From: Sphagnum magellanicum
Lineage: Eukaryota > Streptophyta > Sphagnopsida > Sphagnales > Sphagnaceae
Length of the DNA stretch: 64,000 nucleotides
Assembly (NCBI GenBank): GCA_021904315.1
Contig: CM038914.1
Coordinates: forward strand, 9,920,001-9,984,000
Direction of reading: 5' to 3'
Positions 59,455-64,000 of this stretch are shown here, piece after piece (positions within the stretch are counted from its first letter, which is position 1; each line of letters opens with the position of its first letter). The notes under the pieces were generated by a model, which saw nothing but the letters and a program-made list of their open reading frames with translations, was not told where the DNA came from and did no database searches. The position numbers and the translations under genes are program-made.

Positions 59455-60280
59455 TCCTTCCAAGCTTCTCTTGGTGCCAAAAAAAGCTCTACAAGAGTAA
59501 CAAAAAAAAAGCCAAGCTCTAGCTCCCCTCCGATTTCAGAGCCAAATTAGAGCTCAACTTTTTTTTGTGCTCCATCCAAGTTTTTTTCGGCACCAAGAAA
59601 AGCTCGAATGAAGAATAAATAACATCACAATTAGGCCCAATTCCAAATTTGTAGTTGGGCCCAAGTTTGGCATATTATGTTTGTTCCATTGAAGCTTCTC
59701 TTGGCACCGAGAGAAGCACAAGTGGAGAAAAAAGAAAAAAACCGAGCTTTAGTTCAACTTTGAAATGGGAGCCAAGCTAGAACATGACTTTCTTTTGTTC
59801 CATCCAAGCTTCTTTTAATGTCAATAAAAGATTGAATGGCAAAAACAAAAAAGGTCGAGCTTGGGCTTGACTCCCAATTTGGAGTCGGGCTCAAGCTCAA
59901 CACCTTTTTTTGCCCCATTTGAGCTTCTCTTGGCATTCGGAGGGGGCAAAACAAATGCCAAGCTTGAACTTGGCTTCGAATTGGGAATCGGGCCCAAGCT
60001 TAGCCTTTTTTCTTCCTCAATCCGAATTTCTTTTAGTGTCGAAAGAAACTTGAATTGAACAAAAAATTTGAGTCGACCTTTAATTCGGTTTTTTTTTTTT
60101 GTTACATCCGAGTTTCTCTTAGTGCCAAAAGAAACTCAATATTAACAAAACAATAAGGAGCTTGGCTCTTTTTTGCTACAATCAAACATCCTTCGGCACT
60201 GAAGGATTTTGTGCCTTTTTTTGCTACTACCAAGCTTCCTTTGGAACTAAGGGAAGTTCGATAATACCAATAAGAAAAAA
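59455..60280. repeat. About nine tandem units, most with a short hairpin
   Basis: Units of about 90-120 bases share CATCCAAGCTTCTCTTGGCA, GAGCTTGGGCTTGACTCC and GAATTTGGAGTCGGGC-type segments. Hairpins lie at 59463-59488, 59579-59603, 59694-59717, 59806-59833, 60027-60048, 60110-60137, 60188-60207 and 60235-60256; a degenerate one is at 59921. Arms include GCTTCTC/GAGAAGC, TTTCTTT/AAAGAAA, GAGTTTC/GAAACTC and ATCCTTC/GAAGGAT. The array falls between the duplicated exon and the 59.1-kb coding patch of the methyltransferase-like relic, so it is probably intronic. Confidence 0.8.
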
Positions 60281-60333
60281 CTTGGCTTGGGTTTTTTTCT
60301 TTTGAAAATGGAGTCGATTTTGGGCTGAGCTTC

Positions 60334-61305
60334 ATCTTTGGAGCTAGGCCAAAGCTCAGCTCTTACTTTTTCTTTTTTGTGGCCGATTTGCCATGACCCT
60401 AGAATCTAAGCTTGAGCTTCGATTTAAGCTCAAGTTTTCTTGGGCTCAAATCCAAGATTGAACTTGGATTTTTCTAAAGATAAAAACTTGAAAATAAAGA
60501 AAAGGGTTGAATTCCAAGTTTTTACCTTGAACTTGTTATTCTCTTCTTGAGATGTGTTGATATCTCCTATAGTCTCTGGGCCTTCTCCTTCTTCCTACAC
60601 AAAGAAATCCACAAGAATGACTTTAAAAGAATGAACATTTATATACATGTGCGAACTTAAGCCCTAATTTTCTACTTGGTGAAACCTTAAAAAAGCCACA
60701 TTATTTGTTTTTTGAAAGTTATATTTTACTAAACTCAAGAAATATGAACTAAAGTGGGGTTTCCAAACATTCATCTGACAATTTTTATCAAAGCAAGAGT
60801 TATTATACATTTAATGTTTTGACTATCTTTGGAGCCGGGCCCAAGCTTGGCTATTTTTTCTTTTTTGTGGACAATTTGCCATCGCCCTAGAATTTAAGCT
60901 CAAGTTTTGATTCAAGCTCAAGTTTTCTTGGGCTCAAATCCAAGATTGAACTCATATTTTTCTAAAGATAAAAACTTGAAAATAAAGAAAGGGTGGAATT
61001 CCAAGTTCTTACTTTGAACTTATTGTTCTCCTCTTGAGGTGTGTTGAGATCTCCTATGGTCTTTGTGCCCTCTCCTTCTTCCTACAGAAAGAAATCCACA
61101 AGAATGACTAAATGAGCACTCATATACATGTGTGGATTTAAGCCCTAATTCTCTACTTGGTGAAACCCTAAAAAAGGCACATTATTTGTTTTTAAAAAGT
61201 TATATTTTACTGAACTCGATAAATAAGAAATAAAGTGGGGTTTCCAAACATTCATTTGATGATTTTTATCAAAGCAAGAGTTTTTATACGTTTGATGTTT
61301 TGACT
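60334..61305 (-). repeat. 491-bp direct tandem duplication containing an exon
   Basis: 60334-60824 and 60825-61305 align throughout (ATCTTTGGAGC, CTCAAGTTTTCTTGGGCTCA, TCTAAAGATAAAAACTTGAA, GTGGGGTTTCCAAACATTCA). Each copy holds a 69-base exon on the minus strand (60594-60526 and 61081-61013) that encodes EEGEG..TIGD.NT.QEENNKFK in an open frame and keeps both an AG acceptor and a GT donor. Differences between the copies are modest, so the duplication is younger than the array next to it may be. Confidence 0.85.
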
Positions 61306-61832
61306 GATTATTTAAATAAAAATGAACTATGTAGGAAACTAAAGAACTAATTGAGACCTTGCCTGAAAAATTGAAAAAAAAATTTCAATTGCACTTTGAA
61401 TTCATCTAGTTGAATTGTACAAATACTTAATTGCTTGGAATTATCCAACCTTCACAAATGCAATCATAAATTGATGTATAAACATTTTTAGACTAATCTA
61501 TGAATAAACCTTAAACCCTAAATTGTGAACATAATTTATGCTAAGGAGAAGTTCTTTTTTTAAAACCTAACTATGCTAACACTTACCAAAGGATGAGGAC
61601 TTCTGTTTTATGTGCTGCTCCCATCATCCCCTAAGTCTTCGTCGTAGCCCGCTTCTACCTCCTTCTTTGATGACAATAATAGAACTTGTGAAATCTTTTC
61701 AATTAATGTACTTTCATTCACACTCCAATGCATTTGAGCCTATAAAACAATTTTTTTTACTTCTAATGATTCCTCCCTCCCTTGAGAGAAATCAAGTTCC
61801 TTTCCTCTTCTAGATACTTCTATCTTTTTCAT

Positions 61833-64000
61833 AGTTGCATAAAAAATGTATTAAAAAATATGAAAGTTGCTAAAATACAACACATCACATCTCCCTTCCA
61901 CTCTAAGAAAAAATACACTCTTGTCTAGGAATTCATAAGGTGTGTCAACTTCCTATTTTCTTCAACACCATTGTTAACTTTTGATGTCTTGTTTTGATAT
62001 GAGTCCACTTGTTACCGCACCTTCTTCTACTCCTATGTTGGGCTATGGTCGAAAGCTTGCTAGCCCTTTGTAATTGAAAAATGTTTTATTTACATCCAGT
62101 CTATGTTTTTTATACTTTCTTTTTTAAAGGATGTTGTCATTTCCCGATTTTTCTTACATCCATGTTGTACCCATGACCATTCAACTAATGTGTACTTAAC
62201 GATTATTAATTCAAATTGGTTTTCTATGTGTTAGGACAACTCATTATTCGATGTGTTTGTTGGGTCTAATGCCAATCATTAAATGGATTATGTAATAATT
62301 ATTGACAATTTGCTACCATCCTTATTTATAACAATTTTTGTCCCCTGCTATAATTTTGACAATTCAGTATTATTTTGCCACCATTTAGTTACAATACAGA
62401 TGTTTGGTAATGGATGCTTTGGACAATAGAGAAGAAATTCCAAGAATTAATCAACTACACTTCCATCTAACTCATCAAGATAACATTTGTGAAGAATTAC
62501 TACTTGTCAAATTACACTTTTAAGATGATCAAGTGTTTTTAACTACTAATAGAAGAAATGTTTTTCTAAAAATGTTAAATGAATTTCTATACATACCTTC
62601 ATTTTATTTGTTTCATGTTAATAGTAACCCCCATAAATTTACAAACATACTCTTAAGTATTTACAAAGTCCTGATTGGTCATAATCAATCGTTCTTGTTT
62701 TTTTCTTGTATTTATCATTGTAATAAATGTCTCTAGCAACATCTTTTATCCATATGCTATTATTTCATTTTTCTCTTGCTATAAATATCAGTGCAACTCA
62801 CCCATCTACCAAAAAATATTTTGTTTCCTTCTTAAATCAAAGGTAATATTTAATAATTTCCTTTTTATATAACCATGGATTTGAAAATTGGAATGCAATT
62901 GTACGATGGATACATATTGCAAAATATTGATATTTTCACATTTAACATAAATTGAATCCTTCATGGGCTTACCCTTCTTTCTTGGCCAAATCATTCTACA
63001 TCATGCCAAGGTTTGTTGTTTTTATCTCTTCACATTAAGAGAAAAAACCATTTTCTAACCAACTAGTTTTCAACTGCATGTCAAGCTCAACTTGCCTTTG
63101 ACTACATAATTATATTTATTTCAACAAATTCCATGTGGCCCACTTTACACCTCAATTTAATTGACTTTTCGACTAAGTTGGTAAGTGTATGACGTTGACC
63201 ATTATTGCCAATTGGCCATTGATTTTTACTTTTAATTAATAAATTCACAATTAAGCTATCGTGGAAAGATCTACTTTCAAAATTTGTCGAGCTCTATCAT
63301 GTCAATTGCTTCACTGTCTTGGTTAACCTTGTTTATGGATGGATGAATGTTGGAAAATTTGATGGATAAAATAATGTCTATTTTTTCCACTATAATTCAA
63401 CTTTGATTTGATTTTAGGTTCAACTTAATTGTGGCTTTTTTACAAGTTTGTTGTGACTAATTTCCAACTTTGGTGATTTCAAGACCCTTTAATCTTGAAA
63501 TTAATACCTTTCATTACACTACACCTTGCCACTAAAAACCTTAAGTTTGTTGGAAAATTTTATGTTTCATGGTGTCCAAATGTGATAAAACATCAAATGT
63601 GGGAGAACAAAACATTTTTGTCTAAAGTCATTGGGCATGGTATTGAAGTGATTAAAAAATGTGGAACATTGAGTTGACATGTCCTTGCTTATTGAAACAA
63701 ACGTCTATGTCCTAGAATTTCTTCTTTGGGATTGTTTTTCAAGGTTAAATTGCCTTGTTTCATTGAGTAATAATGACTCCTCCCTAAAAAGGAATATTGC
63801 ACCAACGTTACTAGGGGTGGTTGGTGCATTTGGCATTGCCCTTCATCCATCCAACACACTTCCATACTCATTTGTGCTAGTGTACTCCCCATAGGTATTT
63901 AGGAATGGGCACTTGCTCCATGGCTCCTTATGCAATATAACCTTCCACCATGGGTTGGAAAAATCATCAAAATAGAAAACTTGTTGGACTTGTGATGGGA
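61833..64000. other. Intergenic to window end, no gene supported
   Basis: AT-rich sequence upstream of the methyltransferase-like relic, where its promoter would lie. Open frames of 60-71 codons here show no domain. No repeat with a second copy in the window was found. Confidence 0.35.

Larger units (their letters stand above)
54824..61832 (-). pseudogene. Multi-exon relic of a beta-class N4/N6 amino-methyltransferase-like gene
   Basis: Minus-strand exons supported by splice sites: 61832-61587 (starts MKKIEVSRRGKELDF), 61081-61013 and its duplicate 60594-60526, a patch at about 59150-58630, one starting 57397, 56494-55858, 55768 to about 55461, 55253-55094 and 55017-54824. The last three carry the methyltransferase fold in permuted order. 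First comes a motif-IV position (LVFANIPR where DPPY is usual), then FNGVVLLFHPNDLKVLKEVK and YLKRYGFQI as in the strand after motif IV. Next is the AVKEMYPSTLQALIDVYSK segment (the HPTQKP-like helix), a motif-I position (VVDLFTST, usually DPFxGxGTT) and CHILALELDMEVF (acidic SAM-site strand). Both catalytic motifs are degenerate. Upstream exons have at least 14 in-frame stops: nine in 56494-55858, three in the exon at 57397, two in exon 1. One more lies in 55768-55461. There is no intact protein. Confidence 0.7.

Overview
This is a nuclear window from a land plant. It is AT-rich and mostly intergenic, with GT-AG introns, two plant-type multi-exon genes that I could assemble exon by exon, and a large load of decayed transposable elements (hAT, Ty1-copia, foldback MITEs, tRNA-derived SINE-like heads, satellites). 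The gene spacing and repeat content suggest a large genome. A seed-free plant such as a fern is my best guess, but nothing in the window proves the lineage.

Layout. 1-4155: SINE-like head, a GTAG-type tetranucleotide array and a decayed hAT transposase. 4156-4622: a foldback MITE directly upstream of the first real gene. 4738-7852 (+): six-exon Nudix hydrolase of the plant NUDT25/26/27 type with an N-terminal extension that looks like a transit peptide. 10239-12698 (-): four-exon armadillo-repeat protein. These two genes converge and are the only intact genes I can support. 13.5-28.6 kb: intergenic, with hairpins, dispersed repeats and an 82-bp satellite (23752-24475). 28632-42073: an old Ty1-copia element on the minus strand (two LTRs of about 285 bp, PBS, PPT, gag, integrase and RT remnants), broken by other insertions. 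The best defined of these is a hAT element at 31789-35765 with an 8-bp target duplication. 42.1-54.8 kb: intergenic with tandem arrays and dispersed repeats.

54824-61832 (-): the most unusual object, a multi-exon gene relic whose 3' exons carry the fold of a permuted (beta-class) N4/N6 amino-methyltransferase, a family rare in plant nuclei. Its splice sites and phases are largely preserved, but it holds many in-frame stops. Nearly all fall where a single C-to-T change in CAA, CAG or CGA would explain them, and the largest exon keeps one frame throughout. An exon near its 5' end is tandemly duplicated. A neighbouring putative intron holds about nine tandem units, several with a short hairpin whose two arms change together. 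A third intron holds a copy of a GC-rich dispersed repeat that also occurs, much more decayed, inside the copia element.

The two intact genes show no functional link. The remainder is mobile-element biology: nested insertion, decay that looks C-to-T biased, and repeat expansion.
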